Assembly (NCBI GenBank): GCA_041745535.1
Contig: JBGTIS010000169.1
Coordinates: forward strand, 1 to 24,060
Length of the DNA: 24,060 nt
Origin: JBGTIS01 sp041745535
Lineage (GTDB): Bacteria; Bacteroidota; Bacteroidia; Cytophagales; Cyclobacteriaceae
Direction of reading: 5' to 3'
Numbering within the stretch: position 1 is the first letter of the stretch; every line of letters begins with the position of its first letter. Under the pieces are notes generated by a model. That model was not told the origin of the DNA and searched no databases. It saw only the letters and a program-made list of their open reading frames with translations. Shown here in pieces: positions 1 to 8,113 of this stretch. The position numbers and the translations under genes are program-made.

Positions 1-1
1 A

Positions 2-1096
2 GTTCAAGAAATTCCTCACAAAAAGGAAAAGCCAAAAAAAGGTATTGCGCGCGAATGGGTTGATTCCATTGTTTTCGCGCTGGTTGCGGCTACACTCATT
101 CGCTGCTTTTTTATTGAAGCTTATGCCATACCTACTTCTTCAATGGAAAGTTCGCTGTTAGTGGGCGACTACCTGTTTGTTAGTAAAATACACTATGGTG
201 CCCGAACACCCAAAACAATTTTGCAGGTTCCGCTAACGCATCAGAAGATACCAGGAACTGAAATACCTTCGTATCTGGATTGGATACAACTGCCACAACT
301 CAGGTTACCCGGCCTTTCAAAAGTAAAGAATAATGATCCCATTGTTTTTAATTATCCGGCAGAAAAACAATATCCTTCCGATTTACGCACTTTTTATGTA
401 AAACGATGTATTGGCATCCCAGGCGATTCATTGGAAATTATTAACAAACAAACCTATATCAACAAGGTATTGTTACCCACACCTGAAAAAGCGCAAACCA
501 GTTTTTTTATTGAAACCGACGGCACCATTCGCGACCGGATATTTAAAAAGTACGGTATTCGCGATGTGAGTGCGGCAAATGGTGGGTACCTCATTCATAC
601 CACGCAGGAAACCGCTGATGAATTGAAAACGCTTAATTTTGTCAGAAATGTAACTGAGATCAGTTATGATAATAATGAAAGTATTATGGGTAAACCTGAT
701 TTTCCCAAAGGGATTGAAAACAACTGGACCCTGGACAATTACGGCCCGCTTTACATTCCGAAGGCTGGCGATACCATCGCTGTCAATAGCGAAAATTTAC
801 ATATCTATGGGCCTGTAATTACTTTTTATGATGGAAATGAAAGCGCTGAAATCAGAGATGGGCAACTGTTTTTGGATGGGAAATCTGTAAACTATTACGT
901 GTTTAAACAAAATTATTACTTTATGATGGGTGATAACCGTCATAATTCCTTAGATTCTCGGTATTGGGGATTTGTACCGGAAGACCACATTGTAGGAAAG
1001 CCTGTGTTTGTATGGTGGTCGGTAGATGATGAAGGCGGTCTGTTCAAGCTTTTCGACCGAATCCGGTGGGAACGGATTTTTATGCCGATTGAGTGA
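2..1096 (+). CDS. lepB: Signal peptidase I (5' end beyond the window)
   Basis: Membrane-bound serine protease that removes signal peptides from exported proteins on the outer face of the inner membrane. The frame is open from base 2, so the true start is left of the window; 364 codons are visible and only a short N-terminus should be missing. One transmembrane segment (window residues about 19-42) leads into the catalytic segment IPTSSMESSL. The catalytic Ser is codon 140-142, immediately before the first in-frame ATG at 143, so starting the gene at 143 would delete the nucleophile. The catalytic Lys lies in FYVKRCIGIPGDSLEI (codon 401-403). The C-terminal box MGDNRHNSLDSRYWGFVP is at about 923-976. 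The roughly 170 residues between the Lys box and the MGDNR box are longer than in E. coli-type enzymes of simple architecture and match the enlarged Bacteroidota form. A shared terminator hairpin follows. Confidence 0.95.
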   Translation, partial: VQEIPHKKEKPKKGIAREWVDSIVFALVAATLIRCFFIEAYAIPTSSMESSLLVGDYLFVSKIHYGARTPKTILQVPLTHQKIPGTEIPSYLDWIQLPQLRLPGLSKVKNNDPIVFNYPAEKQYPSDLRTFYVKRCIGIPGDSLEIINKQTYINKVLLPTPEKAQTSFFIETDGTIRDRIFKKYGIRDVSAANGGYLIHTTQETADELKTLNFVRNVTEISYDNNESIMGKPDFPKGIENNWTLDNYGPLYIPKAGDTIAVNSENLHIYGPVITFYDGNESAEIRDGQLFLDGKSVNYYVFKQNYYFMMGDNRHNSLDSRYWGFVPEDHIVGKPVFVWWSVDDEGGLFKLFDRIRWERIFMPIE

Positions 1097-1120
1097 TGAA
1101 AAACAACAAGCATATCAATA

Positions 1121-1158
1121 AAAAAGCTGCCCGAAAGTATATTCCGGGCAGCTTTTTT
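1121..1158. terminator. Bidirectional intrinsic terminator between lepB and the cytochrome gene
   Basis: A perfect 13-bp stem (1121-1133 with 1145-1157) has an 11-nt loop and a GC-rich core (GCTGCCCG). Runs of A on the left and T on the right give a U tract on either strand. It lies 24 bases after the lepB stop and 24 bases from the stop of the converging cytochrome gene, so it probably serves both. Confidence 0.88.
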
Positions 1159-1181
1159 GCTATAAACAAAACGCTCCGCTA

Positions 1182-1676
1182 CTACTGAAGTTTAGCGCGC
1201 ATGGCAGCTACTTCTTCTACGGTAACCTCCGAACTGTTATTGCCAAAGTTTTGTCGCACATATGTGATTACACCGGCAATTTCTTCATCAGTAAGGAAGC
1301 CGTGTGGTGTCATCACGCTGTTGTATTTTTCTCCATTCACTTCCATTTCGCCCTGTCTTCCCTTTACTACAATGGAAATCAGCGTATCAACATTGCCATT
1401 TACCCATTCGGTATTGGTAAGCGGAGGAAAGGCTCCGGGTACTCCTTTTCCATCAGCCTGATGGCAAACATAGCAGTACTGGTTGTATACTTTAGCGCCA
1501 ATCTCATTATCGGTTTGGGTTGTTTCGGCAGTAACTTTAGGATTAGCGACTTCTTCAGTAGGGCTTTTCTCAGGATTTGACGACTCCTTTTCAGTTTGTT
1601 CAGTTTGTTGCCCGCCACCACAGGAAACAAGATAAAAACCCATAACAATAGCAGAAAATAGTTTACTTAAGTTCAA
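1182..1676 (-). CDS. Lipoprotein c-type cytochrome (single haem)
   Basis: Small electron carrier, 164 residues. The N-terminus is a lipoprotein signal ending in LVSC (Cys19 lipidated), followed by a Glu/Thr/Pro-rich linker to about residue 58, then one class I cytochrome c domain. The haem site is CYVCH (68-72) and the likely axial Met is Met122 in SVMTPHG. The start codon is TTG (1676-1674): an in-frame TAA lies three codons upstream, and the first internal ATG (codon 12) would leave too short a signal peptide. It follows the PQQ-dehydrogenase-like gene on the same strand after a 142-bp spacer containing an inverted repeat. That context suggests it accepts electrons from that enzyme, which is inference. 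It could also feed a terminal oxidase independently. Confidence 0.9.
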   Translation of the reverse strand: MNLSKLFSAIVMGFYLVSCGGGQQTEQTEKESSNPEKSPTEEVANPKVTAETTQTDNEIGAKVYNQYCYVCHQADGKGVPGAFPPLTNTEWVNGNVDTLISIVVKGRQGEMEVNGEKYNSVMTPHGFLTDEEIAGVITYVRQNFGNNSSEVTVEEVAAMRAKLQ

Positions 1677-1741
1677 GGCTCGTTAAAATTTAGTGTTAAG
1701 ATAGTTTTGTTAATAAAATTGTTCGATAATACGATATATGA

Positions 1742-1779
1742 TTCTTAGTAACAAGATAATTTCCAAACTTTACTAAGAA
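1742..1779. promoter_or_regulatory. Inverted repeat in the dehydrogenase-cytochrome spacer
   Basis: Two 10-base arms (1742-1751 TTCTTAGTAA and 1770-1779 TTACTAAGAA) are perfect reverse complements separated by 18 bases. No U tract follows on the minus strand, so it is not a typical intrinsic terminator. It could be an mRNA hairpin setting the ratio of the two products or an operator for the cytochrome gene. The role is unknown. Confidence 0.5.
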
Positions 1780-1818
1780 CTTTATATTCCAACCAATAAC
1801 TTGTTTCTTTTGTTTGCT

Positions 1819-3162
1819 TTAGTTCCTATTATCAGCCATTTTAGGTTCGGCAAAGGAAACTCTCCAGATTCTTCCTTTCTCTGAATCGGAAATATACAGG
1901 GAACCTTCGGGTCCTTCTGCCAATCCCATCGGACGGAACTGCACTTCCGAAGAATTCATAATAGGCTCGCCTGATCCGGCAAACTGATCGGCAAAAACCT
2001 CATATTCTCCGGATGGTTTTCCATTGGCAAAAGGAACAAACACTACGGAATAACCTTTTTGCTCTTTGGGAGCACGGTTCCACGAGCCATGAAATGCGAT
2101 AAAAGCTCCGTTTTTATATTTTTCAGGAAACTGATCTCCTTTATAGAATACCAGATCGTTGGGTGCCCAATGGCCTGGGAAAGCCATAATGGGCGTATCT
2201 ACACCTTCGCATCTTTCTGTTTTTTTGGAGTCGCCCCCATATTCCGGCGCCAAAATTTTCTTTTCCTGGTAGGGATCAAAATAGCAATAAGGCCAGCCAA
2301 AATCAGAACTGTCTTTTACCAGCAGAAATTCTTCAGCCGGTAATTCAGCACCCTGAATGGTATCGTAATATTGTGGATACAGCTGAAAAAGCTGATCGCG
2401 GCCGTGCTGCAAAGCATATAAATCAGATGCGGTATGGTTCCATTCCAGGGCAACCGCGTTTCTGATGCCCGTAGCGAACCGATATCCGTCGGCATCCTGA
2501 GTTTGGTTTAATTTGCTATCGCTAAACCTCCAGATACCACCGTGCTTTTCAAGCAGTGGGCATGGGTCCATTCCGAGAGAACCTGGCGTACGGTCCTGTT
2601 CCTGACAGGCATTGGAAGGGGCACCCACATTTACATATAAATTTCCCTTTCCATCCAAAGTTATGGATTTGGCCGCGTGTGCATTTTGTATGGGTAACTT
2701 GGCCACAATGGTTTCAGGCTCGCCCTGAGGTACCAGCGCATTCTGATCCATCCCATACCGGTATATTGCGGAATCGGAAGAATAATACAAATAATTGTCA
2801 AATATTTGTATGCCAGTCCCTCCATATTTTCCAAAATATTCAGTTACATCGGCGCGGCCATCGTTGGTGGTGTCCCTAAGGGCCACAATACTTCCATTGT
2901 TATTTTCTCTGCTCAGCTTGACGTAAATATCACCATTTTCGTTCACAGTAATATGGCGGGCTTTGCCTATGTTGTCGGCCACTACAAAAGCAGAAAAGCC
3001 ATCGGGAAGGGTAATGGAGCCATTGTCCGGATCGGCAGTTGGTATAGCATACCGCGATTCATTCTGGTTATTTTCCGCATCCTGGTTACCACACCCAAAT
3101 ACGAACAGCATTATTCCTAAAAGAATAAAATTACTGGTACGGTAAATTGTATAGTTATTCAT
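1819..3162 (-). CDS. PQQ-dependent sugar/sorbosone dehydrogenase-like lipoprotein
   Basis: A 447-residue predicted periplasm-facing lipoprotein: hydrophobic segment 12-23 ends in FVFGC, with Cys24 as lipidation site. The rest looks like the six-bladed beta-propeller of the soluble glucose/sorbosone dehydrogenase family. Visible family features are NAHAAKSITLDGKGNLYV (160-177), in which His162 sits where the catalytic His of soluble glucose dehydrogenase is expected; TGIRNAVAL (231-239); SSDFGWPYCYFD (285-296); and GHWAPNDLVFY plus FHGSWNRAP (330-365). The reaction would be oxidation of a sugar or aldehyde alcohol group using PQQ. The substrate cannot be read from sequence, and some family members lack proven activity. 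It has its own candidate promoter and is followed by the cytochrome c gene, a natural electron acceptor. Confidence 0.85.
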   Translation of the reverse strand: MNNYTIYRTSNFILLGIMLFVFGCGNQDAENNQNESRYAIPTADPDNGSITLPDGFSAFVVADNIGKARHITVNENGDIYVKLSRENNNGSIVALRDTTNDGRADVTEYFGKYGGTGIQIFDNYLYYSSDSAIYRYGMDQNALVPQGEPETIVAKLPIQNAHAAKSITLDGKGNLYVNVGAPSNACQEQDRTPGSLGMDPCPLLEKHGGIWRFSDSKLNQTQDADGYRFATGIRNAVALEWNHTASDLYALQHGRDQLFQLYPQYYDTIQGAELPAEEFLLVKDSSDFGWPYCYFDPYQEKKILAPEYGGDSKKTERCEGVDTPIMAFPGHWAPNDLVFYKGDQFPEKYKNGAFIAFHGSWNRAPKEQKGYSVVFVPFANGKPSGEYEVFADQFAGSGEPIMNSSEVQFRPMGLAEGPEGSLYISDSEKGRIWRVSFAEPKMADNRN

Positions 3163-3214
3163 GAGTTTGAGAGGTTGATTAATTTATAGGTTTAAAATAC
3201 AATAGCATTTAGAA

Positions 3215-3222
3215 CAAAAGTA
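3215..3222 (-). promoter_or_regulatory. Candidate -7 promoter element (TACTTTTG) for the dehydrogenase gene
   Basis: On the minus strand the octamer TACTTTTG matches the Bacteroidota housekeeping consensus TAnnTTTG exactly. It lies 53 bases upstream of the dehydrogenase ATG and 12 bases after the argH stop. The -33 element is weak (CTG rather than TTG, 17 bases away). It suggests the redox pair can be transcribed separately from argH. Confidence 0.5.
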
Positions 3223-3233
3223 AAAAGTAATTC

Positions 3234-4565
3234 TTATTTCAGAAGTTGTTCCGTTGCATTTTTAACTAATTGAAAATCAAAGGTGTTTAAACATTTCCAC
3301 ATTTTTTCTCTGATTTCATCATTGCAAAGGTTACCAATGCTGCCTTCGTGGGTATGATGAATTGCTTTGCTTGGGCTGTAAGTGCCTTCCTGCAAGGCTT
3401 TCGCTACCTGTTGGTAGGCATCGCGAAAAGGAGTTCCATTCAACACTTCCTGATTTACCGATTCTACCGTAAACAGGTACTGGTAGCGAGGGTCGTCTAA
3501 AATATTCTCATTCACACGAATGTGCTGTAGGGCATACTGAAAGATGTCAAGGCAGGATTTAAGCTGTTTGAAGGCTGGGAACAGACTTTCCTTTAAAATT
3601 TGTAAATCGCGGTGATAGCCGGAAGTAAGGTTGGTCGTAACCATACTTATTTCATTGGGTAGTGCCTGTATTTTATTACAGTGCGCCCGTATCAGCTCAA
3701 AAACATCAGGATTTTTTTTATGAGGCATAATAGAAGACCCGGTGGTGAGGTGGTCGGGAAAAGAAATAAATCCAAAATTCTGACTCAGATACAGGCAAAT
3801 ATCATCAGCGAATTTGGCCAATGTGGCTGCTACCGAAGCCAGGGCAAAACCTACTGTTTTTTCTACTTTCCCTCTTCCCATCTGGGCATACACTACATTG
3901 TAACTTAGGGTGTCGAACCCAAGCAACTGGGTAGTCATGGTTCGGTTCAGGGGAAAAGAATTACCATAACCGGCTGCTGAGCCCAGCGGATTCTGATTGG
4001 TAATTTTATAAGCAGCCTGTAAAAGCAGCAGGTCATCGGTAAGGCTTTCGGCATAGGCACCGAACCAAAGCCCAAAAGAAGAAGGCATGGCTACCTGCGT
4101 ATGGGTATAACCTGGCATCAGTACCGATTTATGCTTGTTACTTAAATCGATTAGCTTATCAAACAGTGCGTGAATCAGCATGGTAACCTCATATATTTCC
4201 TGCCTGAGGTACAACCGCAAATCCAGCAGTACCTGATCGTTGCGCGATCTTCCACTGTGTATCTTTTTACCGGCATCGCCCAGTTTACGTGTCAAAAGTA
4301 ATTCCACCTGGGAATGTACATCTTCTATGCCGGCCTCAATAGTAAACTCACCGGAAGCTACCGATTTGTAAATTTCCTTTAATCCATTTGAAACAGTTTG
4401 TAGCTCTTCATCCGATAAAAGTTTAATATGGTTCAGCATCCGGCAATGTGCCAGCGAGCCCAGTACATCGTAAGGAGCCAGTTCAAGGTCGAGTACTTTG
4501 TCCTGCCCCACAGTAAATGATTCAATTTTTTTATCTATAGAAATACCTTTTTCCCAAAGTTTCAT
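3234..4565 (-). CDS. argH: Argininosuccinate lyase
   Basis: Cytosolic enzyme that splits argininosuccinate into arginine and fumarate, the last step of arginine synthesis. The 443 residues show the fumarase/aspartase superfamily blocks in order: SGRSRNDQ (104-111), YTHTQVAMP (153-161), GSAAGYG (195-201) and the signature GSSIMPHKKN (276-285) on the flexible catalytic loop. Length and start (MKLWEKG, ATG) agree with the family. The gene begins 26 bp after the DUF4105 gene and is probably in one transcript with it and the acidic-protein gene. It is separated from argB/argE by about 3.5 kb of other genes, an unusual split of the pathway cluster. Confidence 0.96.
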   Translation of the reverse strand: MKLWEKGISIDKKIESFTVGQDKVLDLELAPYDVLGSLAHCRMLNHIKLLSDEELQTVSNGLKEIYKSVASGEFTIEAGIEDVHSQVELLLTRKLGDAGKKIHSGRSRNDQVLLDLRLYLRQEIYEVTMLIHALFDKLIDLSNKHKSVLMPGYTHTQVAMPSSFGLWFGAYAESLTDDLLLLQAAYKITNQNPLGSAAGYGNSFPLNRTMTTQLLGFDTLSYNVVYAQMGRGKVEKTVGFALASVAATLAKFADDICLYLSQNFGFISFPDHLTTGSSIMPHKKNPDVFELIRAHCNKIQALPNEISMVTTNLTSGYHRDLQILKESLFPAFKQLKSCLDIFQYALQHIRVNENILDDPRYQYLFTVESVNQEVLNGTPFRDAYQQVAKALQEGTYSPSKAIHHTHEGSIGNLCNDEIREKMWKCLNTFDFQLVKNATEQLLK

Positions 4566-4591
4566 GGCAATTTATTTTGTTGTATGCGCTT

Positions 4592-5806
4592 TTACTTCTT
4601 TTGAAATGCCAAAAGCAGGCGAAAAAATGACCTGGTAAAGATGATCAAAATTAAAGGAATTATAGCAATATGCAGGTCTTGAGGCACTAAATTCCAGCGA
4701 GCGAGCAAGAATATAGATAACAAACAGGTGAAAATCAGGTAATACCTGAAAAATTTAGGCGCGAAATTTCTGATAAAAAGAAACGCGAATGGTAGGTGTA
4801 GGGGAAATGCCCAAAGTACATTAAAATTATTGGCTGCCGCATGATGGTCGGTGGCCGTCCAGATCAGAAACAGGATGGTTCCCAGAAATCCGTAGACAAA
4901 AAATACCATAAAATCAAGCAAGGGCAGGATTACTTTTTTTCGATATTCGGCAATGGTAAGAGCGGCTATTATGAGCCAGATTATCCAGAAAAGCCGGGCT
5001 GGCGTGAACCATGGAATTGTGTCGGCACTGTGGTCGGCCACAAATAGTGTTCTGTCCGCTGCTACTAAGGGTTTGGTATGGCCCGCGGTGGTAATGGTGG
5101 CATGCGCAAACCCTTCTGCCAGGTAGTCGGGCAGAAACATATAATCATAAGGTGTAACTATTTTATCAATCGGTGAACCCAGCCCCAGATCAATACCAAA
5201 ATCGCCCCAGGGTTGCGTTTGTATAATATAAAGGTCCGTCAAGCTTCTGAACGAGTGCTTAGCTTTTACATAATCAGAAGAAAAGGCAAGCGAGTCGCCA
5301 AGTACCTGTTGAAGGGCATCTCTAATCCGGGTGGAGCAATTGTCGTAATAATAATCGTAAAAATAGTATCTGTTTTCGGGTAGGTAATTGTTTTCCAGAA
5401 AATCGAACAAGGCTTGCTTTTCCTGTTGATTTAAATTTAAAATCTGCTCGCTGATAGAGCGGTTGTAATAGATGTAGGTATTCTTAAAATTATCAAAATA
5501 AGTACGACTGAGAAAATACCGCAAATATCCTTTGGCAAAATTCAGGTAAAAATTGGGCTGATTAAAGTCAAAAGTGCCGTAATTGTACACAATATCCAGC
5601 TGATTTTCCGGATCGGTTACCCGGACAGCACTATGACCGAACGCTTCAAACAGTTGGTCTCCCACACCACAGGTAATCAGGCTAATGCTTGCGGTAGGGG
5701 AGAGCACCGGAGCCTGTGAAAAACAGGTATTCGAGAATAATAAAAAAAATAGTAACCATTGCAGGTTACCAAATTTAAGTAGGGGCAGCGTAATAAAATT
5801 ATTCAA
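4592..5806 (-). CDS. DUF4105 (Lnb N-terminal-like) protein with five C-terminal membrane segments
   Basis: A 404-residue exported membrane protein. A hydrophobic signal sequence (about 16-30, likely cut after CFS-Q) leads into a DUF4105 domain with the blocks EAFGHSAVRV (54-63) and DYYYDNCSTRIRD (151-163). The conserved His58-then-Cys157 order resembles circularly permuted NlpC/P60-like hydrolases; that catalytic reading is inference. From about 268 to the end there are five hydrophobic segments, ending in a basic cytoplasmic tail. The start is TTG (5806-5804): an in-frame TGA lies just upstream and no Met follows before the domain. It begins 5 bp after the acidic-protein gene, so the two are almost certainly co-transcribed. 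The role is not established; a cell-envelope hydrolase or amidase is plausible. Confidence 0.82.
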   Translation of the reverse strand: MNNFITLPLLKFGNLQWLLFFLLFSNTCFSQAPVLSPTASISLITCGVGDQLFEAFGHSAVRVTDPENQLDIVYNYGTFDFNQPNFYLNFAKGYLRYFLSRTYFDNFKNTYIYYNRSISEQILNLNQQEKQALFDFLENNYLPENRYYFYDYYYDNCSTRIRDALQQVLGDSLAFSSDYVKAKHSFRSLTDLYIIQTQPWGDFGIDLGLGSPIDKIVTPYDYMFLPDYLAEGFAHATITTAGHTKPLVAADRTLFVADHSADTIPWFTPARLFWIIWLIIAALTIAEYRKKVILPLLDFMVFFVYGFLGTILFLIWTATDHHAAANNFNVLWAFPLHLPFAFLFIRNFAPKFFRYYLIFTCLLSIFLLARWNLVPQDLHIAIIPLILIIFTRSFFRLLLAFQKK

Positions 5807-5811
5807 ATTAA

Positions 5812-6210
5812 CTATATATCATCATCGTCCTCTTCATCCGCGATATCGTCGTCCTCATCCTCATCAGCGTAAACACTTCTTTTTTTCTTGGTTTCAGTTT
5901 CATCGCTGTCTGAATCGCCTATTCCTTCAAACCCGCTGCCGAATGTATCTTCCGCGCTATCTTCCGTATCAGAAAATTCTTCTTCTGTATCGTATTCCTT
6001 CATCATGTCTTTCAACTGTGTACTTACTTTCACCATATAAATGGTAGTATCCGTTTCGAAGCGAATAGCCGATATCAGATCACCCTTTGCGTTTTTGAAT
6101 TTGATAATATCTTCAGTTTCATAGCCATAAGGATATTTGTTGGCTATGCCTTCCAAAATATTCTCTGGCAAAGTCTTATAATCTACAATTACTCTTTTTT
6201 TGTTATCCAT
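5812..6210 (-). CDS. Small conserved acidic protein, function unknown
   Basis: 132 residues. The first ~70 form a compact basic/hydrophobic domain beginning MDNKKRVIVDYKTLPENI, with IIKFKNAKGDLISAIRFET in its middle. The remainder is strongly acidic and low-complexity, ending in a run of Asp/Glu broken by a short basic patch KKKRS (about 108-112). No signal peptide or membrane segment is seen, so it is probably cytoplasmic. The N-terminal part resembles small hypothetical proteins I associate with Bacteroidota, but I know no function. The acidic tail could mimic nucleic acid or bind basic partners (inference). The neighbouring DUF4105 gene starts 5 bp downstream, suggesting a shared transcript. 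Confidence 0.8.
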   Translation of the reverse strand: MDNKKRVIVDYKTLPENILEGIANKYPYGYETEDIIKFKNAKGDLISAIRFETDTTIYMVKVSTQLKDMMKEYDTEEEFSDTEDSAEDTFGSGFEGIGDSDSDETETKKKRSVYADEDEDDDIADEEDDDDI

Positions 6211-6490
6211 TTCCGTTGCGTTGCTGCTTTGATTTTACTTGTAAAAACACCAATAAAAAATTAATTAATCAAATATTCTTCTTAGAAAAATTTCCTTATG
6301 AGGTAAAATTTAAGTTTTACGCAATTTATGGCTGGGTTTTCTGCCTGTTAAAATTGGTATCAGATGCCAAAAAAAAAGTTTTAAAGAATTAAAACAAAAT
6401 TTCGGGGAGATTTTTTAAATAATTTTTTTTATAAAATAGTTTCTGAAAAACGGAGTAGAATTTATGTGAATGTAAATTCTGTTCCCATAC
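6211..6490. other. AT-rich intergenic spacer
   Basis: 280 bases between the acidic-protein start and the GNAT/nitrilase stop, both on the minus strand. It is very AT-rich with several homopolymer runs. The only structures I see are a weak terminator-like hairpin (6369-6395) and a 7/8 promoter-octamer match (6270-6277, AATATTTG on the minus strand) that could serve the acidic protein, DUF4105 and argH genes. No credible small gene is visible. Confidence 0.6.
6369..6395 (-). terminator. Weak candidate terminator after the GNAT/nitrilase gene
   Basis: On the minus strand a 7-bp all-AT-plus-one-GC stem (6389-6395 with 6378-6384, 4-nt loop) is followed by nine T residues (6377-6369). The U tract is good but the stem is weak, and it lies about 95 bases past the stop. 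Confidence 0.4.
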
Positions 6491-8020
6491 TTATTTTTTC
6501 AATTTCAATTCGTACAAATCAGTTCGCCTGTCTTTCAGCGTGTGCACACTTCCTTCCTGATGCAGCTCTTTTAACAAATCTATATTCACATCGGCAATCA
6601 GGGTCATTTCAGTATTCGGTGTAGCCTCAGTTACAATGGCATTGGTAGGGAAAGCGAAGTCGGAGGGGGAAAATACGGCTGATTGGGCATATTGAATATC
6701 CATATTATACACTTTAGGCAAATTACCCACACAACCCGCAATAGCCACATAACATTCATTCTCAATAGCTCTGGCCTGTGCGCATCTTCTCACACGGTTA
6801 TAACCATTTTGTGTGTCGGTAAGAAAAGGTACAAAAAGGATTTCCATGCCCTGGTCGGCATAAATTCTGGATAATTCGGGAAACTCCACATCGTAGCAGA
6901 TCAGAATTCCGATTTTTCCGCAATCTGTATCAAAAATTTTAATTTTATCTCCCCCTACCATACCCCAGGCCATAGCTTCGCTGGGCGTAACATGAATTTT
7001 TTTGAAGGAATCGATGCTGCCATCTCTGCGGCACAAATAGGAAATGTTATAAAGACTGCCTTCATCTACTAGAGGCATACTGCCGGTAATAATATTGACA
7101 TTATAGCTTACCGAAAATTCGGAAAATTTTTGCCTGATAGATTCGGTATATTTGGCCAAGGAACGGATAGAATCGGAAACCGATTGGTGATTATACTTTG
7201 CCATTAGCGGCGCGTTAAACAGCTCCGGAAAAAGTATGAAGTCAGATTGATAACCACTTACCGCATCTACAAAAAACTCAATCTGGTCGAATAAAGCTTC
7301 CGGCGAATCGAGCGAGCGCATTTGCCATTGTACCAGGCTCAGCCGAATTACTGATTTTTTAAGATTGATCAGCTTTTCCGACTCATCAAAGTACATGTTA
7401 TTCCATTCCAGTAAAGTAGCATAGGCCTTGGATTGTGTGTCGTAGCCCAGATAATTCTTGAGGATTTTTTTTACATGAAAATCATTGGCCAGTTGGAAGG
7501 TAAGAATAGGATCAAAAATTTCTTTCAGTTTTACTTTTTCAATGTATTGCTTTGGGGTAAGGTCATTTTCAAACTGATTATAATTGGGAATTCTGCCTCC
7601 GGCAATAATAGACCGCAGGTTCAGGTTTTCGCAAAGTTCCTTTCGTGCGTCGTACAGGCGCCTGCCCAAACGCATGCCCCGGTATTCGGGATGCACAAAA
7701 ACCTCGATGCCGTATAGCACATCACCATTGGGGTCATGGGTATCAAAAGAATAATTTCCGGTAATCTCTTTATAAGTATGGTTGTCGCTGAACTTTGAAT
7801 AATTAACAATCAAAGCCAGTGCACAAGCTACTACTTTACCGTTTACTTCAATGCACAACTGCCCATCGGGAAAAATATCAAGCATTTTCCTGATGCTGTT
7901 TTTATCCCAAACCTGTCCGCCAATAGCTGCATAAGCCAACTGCATAGACTCGATCAAGTCATCATAATCCTCAAAGTGAAGGTTTCTCAATTTTATTTTA
8001 TAATCGGTAATTTCATTCAT
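6491..8020 (-). CDS. Bifunctional GNAT acetyltransferase / carbon-nitrogen hydrolase
   Basis: A 509-residue cytosolic fusion. Residues ~5-205 are a GNAT domain with the acetyl-CoA loop HPEYRGMRLGRRL (110-122). Residues ~225-505 are a nitrilase-superfamily amidohydrolase with the full catalytic set: Glu266 in FILFPELFNA, Lys341 in SFKKIHVTP and Cys375 in GILICYDVEFPE. This two-domain arrangement is a recognised bacterial family, but I know no settled substrate; one domain could acylate and the other hydrolyse an amide or carbamoyl compound. The gene begins 93 bp after argE on the same strand, so it may be read with argB and argE. That makes an amide-containing arginine-related metabolite conceivable (inference). 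Both domains look complete. Confidence 0.9.
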   Translation of the reverse strand: MNEITDYKIKLRNLHFEDYDDLIESMQLAYAAIGGQVWDKNSIRKMLDIFPDGQLCIEVNGKVVACALALIVNYSKFSDNHTYKEITGNYSFDTHDPNGDVLYGIEVFVHPEYRGMRLGRRLYDARKELCENLNLRSIIAGGRIPNYNQFENDLTPKQYIEKVKLKEIFDPILTFQLANDFHVKKILKNYLGYDTQSKAYATLLEWNNMYFDESEKLINLKKSVIRLSLVQWQMRSLDSPEALFDQIEFFVDAVSGYQSDFILFPELFNAPLMAKYNHQSVSDSIRSLAKYTESIRQKFSEFSVSYNVNIITGSMPLVDEGSLYNISYLCRRDGSIDSFKKIHVTPSEAMAWGMVGGDKIKIFDTDCGKIGILICYDVEFPELSRIYADQGMEILFVPFLTDTQNGYNRVRRCAQARAIENECYVAIAGCVGNLPKVYNMDIQYAQSAVFSPSDFAFPTNAIVTEATPNTEMTLIADVNIDLLKELHQEGSVHTLKDRRTDLYELKLKK

Positions 8021-8113
8021 AATATTTTGGTAATTTTTTAATAAAATAGGGGTGGGAGAACTAAATATAAAGCAAAAATCTTACTTTTTTCTAAATTCTG
8101 AGTTTTAAACTTT

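Noticed and set aside
143..1096. lepB starting at ATG 143
   Set aside because: It would exclude the catalytic Ser and the membrane anchor; the frame is open to the window edge.
5685..6047. 120-codon plus-strand reading frame across the DUF4105/acidic-protein junction
   Set aside because: It is antisense to two well-supported genes; its His/Arg/Pro/Leu-rich composition is what the complement of Asp/Glu codons yields.
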